This document shows positions 33,261 to 47,100 of a stretch of 64,000 nucleotides of DNA, piece by piece. Made by a program: the position numbers and the translations under genes. Location of the stretch: the NCBI RefSeq assembly GCF_000003815.2, contig NC_049988.1:12180917-12244916 (forward strand), in the 5' to 3' direction. The stretch's first letter is position 1, and each line of letters starts with the position of its first letter. Under the pieces are notes generated by a model that saw nothing but the letters and a program-made list of their open reading frames with translations, was not told where the DNA came from and searched no databases. The DNA is from Branchiostoma floridae. Taxonomy: Eukaryota; Chordata; Leptocardii; Amphioxiformes; Branchiostomatidae.

Positions 33261-35063
33261 TAGGCTTGGGTCCCAATTGCATGGTAGCTCATGGTTAGCT
33301 TTCGACACTTTCGGACTTAAAATGAACCCGGGACCCGCTAACAAATAGACGCCGTGACCTACCCGTGGGGATCACCATGGGGTACCCACCGGAATCCGGC
33401 AGTCCACGGGGACAAATTTGTGGCTTCGGAGCCCGGCCGGGGCTACATCCCTGACAGGCACCGGTCCAAATGTACAGTCGTTCTTTACCATTCTTACTTT
33501 CATTTGGTGCTTTTTTTGGCCGTTAAAGTTGCGTCTACGACGATTTACAATTCTATCAGTCCACAATCTATCCCTTCCCCAGACACAATTTGCTATATAT
33601 TAGCTACAATTAATTGCGTAATCTGCACAAATGCACCAGTTTAGTCATAGGAGTTGCCCATAGATTGCATTCCACAAATAACCTGTCCTATTAGTCTTGA
33701 TCTGTACGTTGAGCAAGCGGCAAATTGTTTAGCATTGCCTTTACATGTATTAGCATTCAAATCCACCCACAGGTGTTGTAGGCTACAACCCACCGTAACA
33801 CTATTTCGTTACACTCGGGTAACTCTTAATGGGCGTGATAAGGTAGCAGACTACAGTTTTAGGCGTCGACTCGGATAGAATTTTAGTAGGGTGCACTTCC
33901 GAAACAGGACAAACGAGTATGTTAAAGTCGAGGATATAAACTACAAGAAAACTGAAAATCAAAATTATTTATGGAATTTTAAAAATTTTACGCAATATTT
34001 GAAATGGGGTCATGCGGGGCCATGCGAAATCGAGGTAGTCAACTGTAAAGGTCACGCGCATTAATACACCGAATGGGCAAACATCATGATCTTATACATA
34101 CGACCTGAAAGTCGACTCATTGTCAAGTTCATGCCCCGCTGTCTTTCACGTTACAGTGTTTACAGACGCTTCCAGATTTTGGCCCAACTACTTTTTTACC
34201 CCATACGTCATTGACTGGATGAGTACTGTACTCTGCTACCATAAAGTTTCCATCCTAGACCAGACAGGAATGACTGTATCTTTAAGCACTGCACACGCGT
34301 CGCATGTCCAAACTTTCTCGTGTGCAAAGGACGGCCGTAACCCTAACAAAACAGACATGACATTTCCTACCTGAAAAGACTCGTCACAGGCATGACAGCG
34401 TATGCCATTTCTTTCAAAACTGACGACATCTGAATACTGCTAACTTTTGAGTGAGGATCTGACAGAAAAGAGTGCAAGATCGGAAAAAACATTGAGGTCA
34501 TATAACAGGCAAGGACACCGATCAATATTTCCCGATTACATGACCGCAACAGTTGTAAGAGGAATCTCGGCTTTGTCACCTTTGACTTAAAAATAGACCA
34601 AAAACAGTGTAACTCACAGTCAAAACAGGTCAACCATTCCGAAGACAAAGTATCGTGCTATCCACCATAACATCGTTTTGTTTACGCCTCATTTACTTTT
34701 AATGGAACCGTCATCTTTTGTCGCCTCCCTTTTCTGTATGTGTCAATAAATTTCTCTCTTCTAAACATGATCTATTGACAGATGACTTCTGTAGAATGTG
34801 ATGACATACAAGGCAAACGGACAGGTTTGCTAAACAAATATTTTGTGACTAAATCATAATTGTTGTAAACAAAGTTGCCTTACAAAGAAATTGCGAAAAA
34901 CACTGCGCACAGTGGTTGCGCAGTGATCAAAACAAGGGACTTGTGTACAACATTTCGCAACCTAGGCCGACAGCGCAACAAGTTGTCCAAGGAAGAGGAC
35001 GCCTGTCCTAGCTTCAGACACTTTTTTCAAACCGTAGTGTCGCCAAGGAAGACAAGTTTCGGC

Positions 35064-35127
35064 ATGGGAGGTTCTTACTTCTCGACCCTCTGTCTGATAG
35101 TGTTCTGTTTGGCTTCAACCGTCGGAG
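35064..35127 (+). CDS. VWDE-like: VWDE-like exon 1: signal peptide
   Basis: ATG at 35064 opens [20 protein letters not shown], a typical hydrophobic signal sequence with small residues at the likely cleavage point. No other ATG lies upstream in this frame before a stop. Donor GGAG|gtaagt, phase 1. Confidence 0.85.
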
Positions 35128-38100
35128 GTAAGTTTGTTAACGTTCATAGTTATTATAATAAATTTATATGTCATGATGCAATGTCATCGAGTTCTGTAGT
35201 ATAGATATGTACGATTTCTGTAGTATAGATATATAACTTTACCATGCCCATGTGAAATCGAAAAAAATAGAATACAAACGTCATGTTTATTACTTAACGT
35301 AAATTGTAGTTTCATGTATGCAGGATTTTTTAAAGTCCATGTTGGTTTACAAATTTTCGAGTAATGTGTTCTTTGAACTCTGACGGATATTCGATTTGAT
35401 AATGACACTCTTAATCAAACCAGAAAACCCTCGGACTGGGAGGACGTTGAAATCATGAATAAAAAGGTCTCGAGAAAAAATAGCACGGACTCATGATCCA
35501 CTCATGTAGTTACAGCATTAGCGAAGTTTAGTGTCGTTGAAGTTATTATCATCTGACGTTTTCTAAAGCAAAGTATGGTGGTTGTTTTGCTATTGGCAGT
35601 AGAAAAATATCTATTAAGTACTGTTTTGGGACTGCTTTAGATTCATTATTTACATTGAGTGAATTTATGAAACCAAATACTAACTTAGCAAATCTCCATT
35701 TACCGCATATATGTGAATATGTTTTGTACTTCAATGTATCTACGGAGAAGCTTTGTTAATGCCTTGAAGAGAAGGACCAAAGTGCAGTTTCAATAAACAC
35801 TATTTATTTTTTTAAATGCATCGAATCTTCTATGTCAGCTGTAGAGTTCTGTAACAAAATACCCCATGACTCTGGGAAGGTAGTGTTATGGTGAAACTAT
35901 CCAAAAGTTTTCTAACTTATAGATGACACGAAGACCAAGGTCAGATATCCTTCAGACGTTAGCTTATATGTTTTGTGCTTGTAGTTAAAACACAAGCGGG
36001 TAGTCATATCTTTCAACGTGTTCCTGCCGAATGTACACGGGAAGCTGAATTTGGAGCCAATTACGCACGGACACCCGTCCTTTGCTTGCTCTCTGCCTTG
36101 CTACACTTAGCCCGGTGAGTGGCGAGGGCGTCCGATGATGTTTTTGTAACCCTATCGTCCGTGTGAACATTCTGTTACCCCGGCCGACGTACGGTCAACA
36201 CGTACCCAAACAAACGCACAGCAAAGACTTCATTCAGGCCTTTATTGTGAGTAGCGAAAAGAGTTGATATGCACCATAGACTCCCAGGGAATGCTTCAAT
36301 GAAAATATTTAAAGCCCTTTTTGGGAGGGGGGAGAAGAATTCGTATTCAGGAAAGTTTTTACATATTTTTCCTGAGACTGTAGTAAAAATGCCGATAAAT
36401 TTTGCAATTTGACAGTTAGTTTCACAAATGATTAAAATAATGAAGGCGGAAATAGAAATGCTGACCGTATGCGTGGAGAGACCTTCCTTGAAAACAAATG
36501 AAGGGAAGCAAAATTCTCAAAATTTGGTGATGATTTGAAAGGTACATTGAATACACGTGAGAAATGTCAGAAATATAGCTTATGCATGGGATCTTGTCCG
36601 TACGTACATGTAAATGTGGAGGCTGACCATACGTCTCTTTATGCTACATTAAGATTTCTTTTTTTAGAGTGGTTTTGTAATAGGGGCGTCTATGATACCC
36701 CTATTCCAAATGTGGTTATGTCGCACTTAACATTCAAGGCATCATCACCCTAGTATGCGTTGCGTATTCGTCACGTTTGCTAAATCTTTCACATAAACGT
36801 TTGATATGTACGATCATGCATACATACTTGTGAATGGTGGAATATCGATGGAACATGAATTCGCTTGGCCATATTTCAGCCGCTGAAAAAATAGGACCCG
36901 GAAAAAGTTCGGAATAGCAGTCTAGAAAAGCAGCACAGCTTGTGCTGTCATTTTTAAAATTATAGGACATGTTGATTCGGCTAGCTGGCTTAAGTCACAA
37001 TTCCAAAGCGAGGCCCGGCCGACAGCTTGCGGGAGCGAAAAGAATGACATAGAATACATCAAAATACACAAAATAAATGTCAAAATAACATTCATGGGCA
37101 TGATTTGTGTATATTCTAGGTATACATTCTAATATCTTGTTTCTTAATCCTTGCCGGGCCCCGTTTTGGAAATGTGACCTAAGCCTAAAATGGATGGCCT
37201 CTTCTGAGAGCCCAAAACGGATGCGAGTGTGCGAATAAAAATGGCCAGAATGTTGCCTTCATTGTGGAATATAACCAGTCAGTAGGGTTTTAAAAATGAG
37301 TAACACAAAGAATGGTATACTGAACAATAGATTTTCGTCTGTACGACTCTTAAATACTCATTGCTAACAATAATGAACTTTGATTTTTCGTGTCCGCAAC
37401 CAGCCCGGTCGGACCCCTGTCGGATGGGAAATGTGACTCTGGCATTGGCCTACGTCACATTTTCTACCCGGGTCCGATCCCGACCGGGCTGTTTGCAGAA
37501 ACGAAAAATTTAACTTTATGCCAATAAATATGCACATTGCATACTGTTGAATTATTTTCGGTCCGCGTTGTGCTGTTGTTGTCTTTCATATCAAACTTAT
37601 CATTCCCGAAAGCTGTCCGACTGGGCCCCATGTGGAAATGTGACCCTGGCATTACTGATAACCATAGTCCTCTTGTCCACGGTAGGTGTCAACATCGCCC
37701 GGGGGAAGACAACGCGCCAATCCAGCCAGTGGGAACAGGGTGCTGCTCGCCGTGCTGTAGACGGGAACACCAACACCTACTGGGGCTCGGACTCATGTAC
37801 ACACACCGAGAATGAGGACACTCCCATCTGGTGGGTGGATCTTGGTCAACCGTACAGCATTGACAGGTATGTACACAGAATGTGGAGTCCATCATTTATA
37901 CGGGTTCGGTGCGAATTACGTCAGATCGAACATCGCCGAACAAAGTTTAAATTCGGCTAGACCAGCCGCCACACCATGCATGCCAAGAGTTCTATGCAGT
38001 TTTTATTTCCTTCCGCGAGAGAAAGTAGTCCGTTCCATGACTCCGGGTGTCAACACCCCTCACATGACAGCTTGTCGCTGGAGTATACAACTGCGTATCT

Positions 38101-41100
38101 TCTTAATTTCAAGTAATTCACAGTATTTTAGCCTCCTTCTTAGCTCATATAGATTTTTGAACCGATTGTGTATCGTTTAACTGTCACAAATGCGACCCAG
38201 AATCAGGTAACTTTCGCGCAAATTCCCCTGTTGCTTTGATTCTGTTGTAGATTTCAAACCAACAGGAAATCTCCTGCGCAAGAAAGAGCAAACCTTCTAG
38301 TTTCTGAAAGTATAAGATTTATCAAGGATTTTTAGGGCGTAATGCATTTGCCCCGATATTCCGTGAAGTCATGTCATAATTTTGATTCCAGAATAGAACG
38401 CACCGGGTTTGACGATTCAGCAATTATCCAACCGGGACAGCTCCTCTCTCCATAAATCTTAAAGTTTATGACCGAAATTTTGTTAACGATGGTCCCAAGT
38501 TTATGACTTCCAAGTTTCAAGTAAATATACCAAGCTGAACTGATCTAAATCTAACTTCAAAATTTCTAACTGACTGCCGTAGCGAACCGCGCGCCGTTTT
38601 GAGACCGTTGTACGTCCCATGAACCCCGGGCGTCGGGACTACCTACCAAAAAGCTTGTCGCTCGAGTTTACAACTATGTACAATAAATATTTCATCACGT
38701 TTACAATTTTTAACGTTTCTATTTTACTCCTACGTTATTTTTAAACCGACTTTTACCTGTACCCGTTTGATGATATGATCTGAAATCAGTTGAATTTAGC
38801 ACAAGTTCCCCGCTGCGTTTTACCTTGCAGCAGATTTCAGAACGAAAAGAAATCTAGTGCGTAAAATAGATCGAAGTCTCTTCTTTCAGGTTGTGTATGG
38901 CATATTATCAATTTCGAGGGCGAAAAAGGCTTAAATTTGAACCGCGCGAGGCCACCTCATCCGAGGCGTCAGAAAAGGAACGATTCAGCGCTGGCATCAG
39001 CGCCCGTTCCACGGAGCGCATGCCGGACCCGCACCATTGTATTTACGTACTAGTTACCGTAAAACTAAGATACCATTTGCTAATTCACTCCGTCTTCACG
39101 TGTATTTTCCTTTAGGCATCCTTTGAAAACACTGGAGAGTACATTGGTTCCGATACTTGTGTTTAAAGTCGACTGCACTCGAATCAACCAAACCAACGAC
39201 TTGTGACATTTGGATTTAAAACAGTCGAAAAGGTGACCTCAGTAAACATGGAATTACAAACCTTCCCAGATTTCAAACCAACAAGGTTTTCACAGGAGGT
39301 ATAGTAGAAGATTCAACAATTCTGTCGCACTAGTCATTGAAAAAAGAATCGAATGCGTAATGCATTTGCCCCGAAATTCAAATTCGTCAAAATTCAGCTC
39401 AGTATGGCACCACCATTTTGCCAATTTCATCGTGTAACAAATATGATCAGGAAACTAGACATAATAGTTGTAAAAACCCACAAAAATGGATCATATCGAG
39501 ATTACATGATATTCCTATATAACAGATATAACACAGTCTTGGTAGAAAAGCCGCCAATCAGGTCTAAAGCAGCTGTAAAACTGGATGAAATCCATNNNNN
39601 NNNNNNNNNNNNNNNNNNNNNNNNNNNNNNNNNNNNNNNNNNNNNNNNNNNNNNNNNNNNNNNNNNNNNNNNNNNNNNNNNNNNNNNNNNNNNNNCCTAG
39701 CCCTAACCCCAACCCTAACTCTAACCCTAACCCTAACAGTAACCCTAACCCTAAGCCTAACCCCAACCCTAACCCTAACCCTACCCCTAACCCTAACCCT
39801 AACCCTAACCCTAACCCCTAACCCCTAACCCCTAACCCTAAACCTAACCCTAACCCTAACCCTAACCCCTAACCCCTAACCCTAAACCTAAACCTAAACC
39901 TAACAGTAGCCCTTACCCTAACCCTCATGTACACACACCGAGACGGAGGACACTGCGACCTGGTGGGTCGATCTTGGTCAACCGTACAGCATTGACAGGA
40001 ACGTACGCAGAATGTGGAGTCCGTCATTAATTGCAATATACATACAATAAAATACCAAGTATCATGAAAACCCATCCACAGGTTCTCGAGTTATGCTCTT
40101 GACCTACATTAAGACCCACAAACACGAACGAACTCATATCCAATTTCCAATTAAGTTAAAATCACTGATCCACAAATTGTTGTCAAAAAAGATCTCTGCT
40201 TCTATAAAAAGAAGTCTTTGACTTTGACTTGACTTAATTGACGAAGAGACAAGTCATTACAAGGGTCTGCCTAGGCAGCTTGGGGCTGGTAGCGGCAGAA
40301 CCTACAAAAATGCGGACGAACATACAAAGAAAGTCAAATCCAACCTTTCTAGATACAGCCAACACTAGTATTCGATTAGCCTCCTTTTACGATATTTTAT
40401 CACTGTTTATTGTCACATGTTTCTACCATATGCTTGCAATAGCTTCAAAAAGCTAGGGTCAGGGATAGGTTTAGGGTAAACCTTTAAACATGCATATCTC
40501 GAGAACAAAGCACCAGTTTTCTACGATCTTTTTACCAATCAACGAAGTACCAAGACACCTTTCCAATGATAGCAAGTTTCCTGACTTTAAAAAAAGGCTA
40601 CGGTTATTGTCATGGTAAGGGTTAAGGTTAGAGTTAACTATTAAACACGCATATCTCGAAAACAAAGCACAAATTTTCAAAGTGGTTTTCACCAATCAAC
40701 TATGTACCAAGAGACCTTTATAATACCAAGTTTCCTGACTTAACAAAAAGGGTAAGGTTATTGTCAGGGTAAGGGTTAAGGTTAGGGTTAGGGTCAAACC
40801 TACACGCATATCTCGAGAACAAATAAAGCACCAATTGTCAAAGTGGGTTTCACCAACCAACTAAATACAGAGACACCTTTCCGGTGTCACTATATCTGAG
40901 TTTACAAACATCTATCTTCAAAAAGCTAGGGTAAGGGTTAGGGTTAGGGTTAAACTTAAAACACGCGTATCGCGAGCTCGAGAACAAAGCACCAACTTTC
41001 AAAGCGCTAATTTTTCACCAATCAACTAATTACCAAGAGACCTTTCCAATGATACCAAGTTTGTCGACTTTACAAACAAATAGATTAGCCTCCGGAATGA

Positions 41101-44100
41101 ACTATGAAATAAGCTTTCTTTTTGACACTCCACAGAGTGGTCATCTTCAACCGCCAAGACGAGTGTTGTTGGGGACGAATCAATCCTTTCAACATCCACA
41201 TCGGGGATTCTGACCAGGTCAGCACGAACCCCAAGTGTGGTGGTGATCATGAATTCGGCAGCCAGAGCCAGAAGTCGCTTTCCGTTCCCTGCCAGGGCAT
41301 GCGGGGACGGTACGTGGGAGTACGTCTTCCCGTTACCTCCAGGGCACTGACCCTCTGCGAAGTTCAAGTATTTCCGGGTAGGACCATGCTACCTTCACTT
41401 CACGTGTGTATGTACTAGAATAGTCACCCTGGGAACTACAGAAAGACAGGAAATGGAGTTCAAAGTTGGTAGGATTAGTAATCCATAAGCCTTGTGTGAT
41501 AATGACGTTTTCATGTTGTAATTGCGGCATCTTAGGCGTATACAAAATGTATACGTATGTACGCTTATTCAATGCACCTTTATACAAAATGCTGACCTAA
41601 CAACGATGCCACGGGCACTGAGCACACTGATACAATCAATATCCTCACGAAACCTGAACAAGTAAGATATTGAAACAGTTTCTGTTTACGTACCTTATGA
41701 CACATGATAGAGAAATTACTTCCTGCGAAACGGAAACCTTCAGTCCACAACCGATTGATTGTCGACACATCTACAACTGATTGCCGACATAATTACAACT
41801 GATTGTCGACATGCCTATAGCTTACTAGTATCCTATTTCAGAGAAGCTACCTTGATCTCCACGAGAATTTCTCAATTTCCATTTCGGTTATGAGATGATA
41901 CATGTATCCATATCTTTATTTCTGAAGTCAATTACTGGCACCGGGTGTTCGCGACTGTAAGGGGGACAGGGCAGGATGTGTACGACGCCTGGACAGCCGG
42001 TGCTGGTGCAGACATTAAACACGACAAACACCCCATGGTCGAGCAGTGGGGCTCGTTGGATATCGATGAGGTAACTTTGCCTGTCTTTTTTTAGGCCGTT
42101 TGTTTGTATTTCTGTCTGTCGGTTGGTATCTCTGACTGCCTGTCGGTATGTCTGTCTCTATGGCTGACTGTCTATCAGTTGGCCTATCTGTCTGTCTGTC
42201 TGTCTCTGCCATGTCTGTCGGTATGTCTGTCTGTCTGTTTATCGGTGGGCCTGTCTGTCTGCCTCTGTCTGTTTGTCTGTTGGCCTGTCTGTCTGTCTGT
42301 CTGTATGGCGGCTGGCTGACTGTCGGTTGACCTGTCTGTCTGTCTAACTTACTATCTGTCGGTTGGCCTGTCTGCCTGTCTGTCTGTTAGCCTGTCTGTC
42401 TATATGTCTGACTTACTATCTGACAGTTGGCCTGTCTGTATGTATCGCTGGCTGGCTGATTGTCAGTGGCCCGTCTAGGTTGTTAGTATGCAGCACTTCC
42501 TTAGTCATTTTGTATTGTCTCATTTTCTTATAGTGATTCATCCTTGTTGTTTGATTCTAAGCTCATGGCATAATCCACCATAACTCAAGCGAAACTCTAA
42601 TAACAATGTTCTACAAACAGTTGTACTTAGTAATACGTTAAGCTTGTATGTTTTAGAATCAGAAGACTGTATCACTGTGCTCCCAGATAATGTTCAAACA
42701 TTACCAAGCATTGTTCGAGAATCAAACTCCTATCTATTAACTTCCAACAGGTGAAGATGGTATTTGAGTCTTCTGTCCAGGAGATAGAGCTCGTCTTCAA
42801 TGGGCAGAACACCAACAAGAACAACTGGTTTACCAAGAACCGCCTGCGGACGTCGCCGTGGAACGACATCAAATCAGAATCCACAAACTATTTCTCTATC
42901 GAAGGACACTCAGATCTAAAAAGGTAACATCATGATACTACTACTCTGTTTCCAAACTAAAGCCTCTTGGAACTTTGTGTGATTTGTGTACGCCCATAAT
43001 AACTAGTGTCGGATAGTGTAATAACTAAGCGCACTTTCACAAACATCCCGTCCATAAGTTTTACACGCAAGGCTTTCGCATTTGTCGCGCGATAGTTTTC
43101 AACAGAACTATCAATATTTGTTAGGCTATGTTGATATGATTGTATGGATGACATCATGTAGGAACACAAAAAAAAACTGATGTGAGCATATGAATGAAAA
43201 GTTTGGCCAAAATATTTGCCTTCATCATGAAATATATATGTAAGTGGTTTAGAAGGTGGAACAAATGACTGAACATACAGACTAAGGTATACCGAACAAT
43301 AGATTCTTCATTTTTCTTCTTTTAAATCTTCGTCTTTGATCTTGGAATTGATATTGGAATTAACCTTGGCGATATCGTTTTTGCAATATTCGGCATACTT
43401 TTGCTCATTTTGCATCTGCTTTGCACGATTGGATTTTTTTAATGGCTGAAAATTGATGCACGCGCTGATGTCATCCATGTAATAAAATTAAAATATTATT
43501 GTCAAATAACAGCAAACTAGCATGTCACAAAATCAAGCGAACATCACAGACATTGCTTACCGTCCAACATGGCGTAAACATTCAGTTCTAACCACGGAAT
43601 CACGGAACGAATGTAACAACAACTTCCTCACGGTCTAGAACATACCGTGAACCATTTGTTGTACTGGGGCACACAACGGTTGTCGTGCCGAGCCACCACC
43701 ATAGCCCATTTGGCCGATTCCTTGCATCTGAATACCACGTCGAGCCCAGCGTGAAGTGCATTAGTATCGACTTGTCCTTTTGCAAGTATTGGGGTAGTTT
43801 GAAACATGATACACTAAAGAGAGATCAGTTCAATAACCGAATTGGAACGACAATAGACACTGACGGGTCGCCATTTTCAAAACTGCCGCCTTGAGGTCAA
43901 AGGTTGTGCAGTGATGCCAACTGACGAACTGTTTAGGCATTGCAGAGTAATATATTGCCCTGCCAAATATTCTTAGGAAAAAGTTACAACTTATGTGACT
44001 TAGTCTCTATTTAAGTTCTTGAATAACATAGTTTATACATAATGTTATATGAATTACTATTGCTAAACTTAAAAAAACGACCAATGATGGTATTGTTGAT

Positions 44101-47100
44101 ATATTTGTTAACTGGCCTCTATACCTCTGTTGCTATGAAATTATCAGGCACAGACGTGTTACAGAACCACGATTATAGAAACTGAGTCTCTCCAACAAGA
44201 CAGAACTCCCCGTGCCTCTGAGGGCTCCGTCCGCATGCGTGGACTGTTCCATTAATCAACGGGGGACCTAAACTATTCTAAGTAACCAAATTGTTGTATC
44301 ACTTTCTTTTTTTTCATTGCAGACGTTTCTTCATCAACCGCCAGTATAATACCTGTGATCGGGACATGGGGTGGCTTCTTGTGGCAGAGGAGGGACAGTC
44401 AGCTCCATGTAGTTGGGAGCGGACGTCAGCAAGTCAGCTGCCCTACATCCGGGTCTCCAATGCAGGTAGAGCAGTCAACTGGAACAACGGTACGCGTTAT
44501 GATAGAAGAACTTTATTGCGCAACGATCGCACACGGTACAATGTAATGCAAGAAGAAAATAGAAGAAACAAACTTATCATCCTGATTACTAAAAAAAGTA
44601 TCAAACAAAGTACATATGCAGATTATGAATATAGAATGAAATTGATATCCTAATTTCTAGAACAATAAGAGCTAGCCTAAATATTGTATTACAATTGAGT
44701 GGGGCTAATTATGATTTTCGGCATTTTTTCTTATGACAAAGCAGTATTTTATATATTTACCTATTTTAGCATTGTGGGGGTTGTTACATCTGAATATATA
44801 ATCAAATCTGTCTGTAGCATTGAGTTTCTTAAAATCTGTTGTATTTGGTTCGAGGAATGTGAATAACTCATTACGTGAAACATTATATTGTACCTACTGC
44901 ACATCATGACAAAGTGAAATTCATCTTCAGTTTGCTTTGGATTATGTTGGACTCTCTCTTCTCTCTCTCTCTCTCTTCTATGTCTCTCTCTCTCTCTGTC
45001 TCTCTGTCTCTCTCTCTCTCTCTAACTCCTTCTCTCTCACTCTCTTCCTCAATCTGTTCCTGTCTTCCTCCCCTCCCTCCATTTCTCAATCCCTCTCCCT
45101 CCTTCCTCTGCATCTCTCTCTCTCTCTTACATTAGACATATGACTCTTTACAACACTTTATATATACACAAAAGACAATAGGGTTACTGTCCACAAAATT
45201 TTAATGGATTTTTACATGTAGGCGGATCATCTGAAATAAGAGCTGAGCTTAGTGCTTTTGAAATATGTACAAATGTTATGAACGCTGCTTTTCTTTGCGA
45301 TTGACTATACTGAGCATGTTCTTAACAATTGAATTTTCTTATGCTGCATTCAGATAATGGTTTTACAACAGCGGATCGCATGGTCATCTATATCGCATCT
45401 GGTAAATATATTTCTTCCATTTTGCAAATTGTAAAATTATGTTCTTTACACAATTGTCGGGTAGTAGACTTGATAAGATTAGAATTATTTGATACAAATA
45501 GGAACTGACAATCACGTGAAAATTTCGTGACAACTGTGACGTTTACATATGTCGCGAATCGTAATGGTAAAGGTAATCTCATCGCGTTTTGAGTGGGTTA
45601 TTATCTACTATGTCTGGGACACAGTACTTAGTATTGGGAGGCGGAGCCCAACTCTATTCTTCCACCGCTTTTTACCTCCCAACCAAAGCCAGATACCCAT
45701 GCATTTTTTGCACCTAGATGGAGTGAAGAGAAGTTGTGTAAAGTTCCTTTCCTAAGGACACGGAGTCTAGCCAGGAATGTATAGAATTGAATCTGTGACC
45801 TTTTGATTTCGTCACCGCTTGCTCTGATATTCGACGCCACATAACGCAAATTATTCGGACAATAAGTCAAACCGATATAAACTGTGATGTTCTGGACATT
45901 TTCAATCTCATGTCGATACTTTATGTAGGTTTTAACACAATTATTTCGATGTTATACAGAGAGATGCAGCGCATGTGAACAGAACTGCACATACACAGAC
46001 GGGGATTTCCAGTGTTCCTGTCATGCCGAATATACATTGAACGAAGATGGAACTTCCTGTGACGGTACGTCATATTTTTCATCAAAATTTATGAATGGGT
46101 GAATGAACGAATGGCTTTTTTTATCATTATAACCAGATATAAAAGTATATCACAAACACAGAATTGCATTATTACTCTGTGACACTGGAGGGTAACCTCT
46201 AGTAACAGAGTCTTCTTTTTGTTTTGTTTGTACGCACAATACACAGCATTGGACTATTCTTATACTGACTTGTCCTTGTTTTAATATAATGGTGGTCAGG
46301 AGATATTTGTGTTTACGTTAGTTGCTAGCATATCGCCGAATGCAGGTGCCAAACGGTTCCTGTATATCTCTGACTCGATTAGACGCTTTGCAAAGCTGCG
46401 ACACAGGGCCCGACGCCAGGCTTCTAGTGTGGGTAGGTGTAGTCTGCTACAGGCCTCCGTGTGGGTTGCGTATATATATATGCAGGACCAAGGATTACGA
46501 CATGTTCTTCTCTGAACAGCCTCATTCTTGGCTCGTTGCGTTGCTGATAAACCTGCACACCAGGTGCGTAGTCACATGCTGGTCGCACCGCTTAAGCTTG
46601 TAGCACCTCTTCTCGCACGGTTTTTTAGCACCGCTTGTTGCACGTAAGCAGTTCTTCATTGAAAGGTCGAAACTCACCAGTTTTCTAAGCAAGTTGCCCT
46701 TTTTGTCAACTAAACGTGGTTTACATGTTTGTCCACCATGAACTGCACGCTAAGTAGTTTCACAGTTTTAACCTCCACCAGAGGTTCGTCGGCTAGACGG
46801 CTAGAGACAACGGTGGTCTTGGGACGGCGACTTTTGAGAAGGAAACACCTTGTATTTGTGATGTTGAAGTACCGTCGATCATTCGGCTCCTTGCTAGGTT
46901 CGTGACGTTTACTACGCTTTATTGATGATGTCGAGGATGATGAGTAGACCTAGCACGATTCCCTGGGGAACACCACAAGTGGTCACAGTTCAGTCCGAGT
47001 AGACTCCACAACCATTTGTGGGTTTTGTTTGTGAGAAAACTGCAGAGCCAGTTGGCTTGTGACGGTCACAGTCCAATGTCATGTAGGCTTGTTTCCGCTA

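Larger units (their letters stand above)
24416..35063. other. Gene-poor region between the GPCR and VWDE-like genes
   Basis: No host exon could be supported in about 10.6 kb. The recognised repeats are listed separately. The stretches 26180-27575, 31850-33060 and 33260-35063 show nothing identifiable beyond short chance ORFs. AATAAA signals occur near 25640 and at 32972; a non-coding transcript is possible but unproven. Confidence 0.6.

Noticed and set aside
34875-35063. N-terminal extension of the VWDE-like protein
   Set aside because: The frame is open upstream but has no ATG before 35064, and the signal peptide begins there.
39353-39821. ORFs running across the N gap and Pro/Asn-rich translation of CCCTAA
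   Set aside because: The gap has no sequence and the repeat is not protein-coding.
39696-39925. True chromosome end
   Set aside because: Variant-rich array with the same gene continuing on both sides; interstitial.
41838-41927. Alternative exon 4 starting at tatttcag
   Set aside because: In the required phase it meets a TGA after a few codons; the acceptor at 41927 keeps the frame.
42104-42330. Cys/Ser/Val-rich ORFs
   Set aside because: Translation of the TGTC microsatellite in intron 4.
44875-45143. Ser/Leu-rich ORFs and the matching Arg/Glu ORF on the other strand
   Set aside because: Low-complexity CT tract in intron 6.
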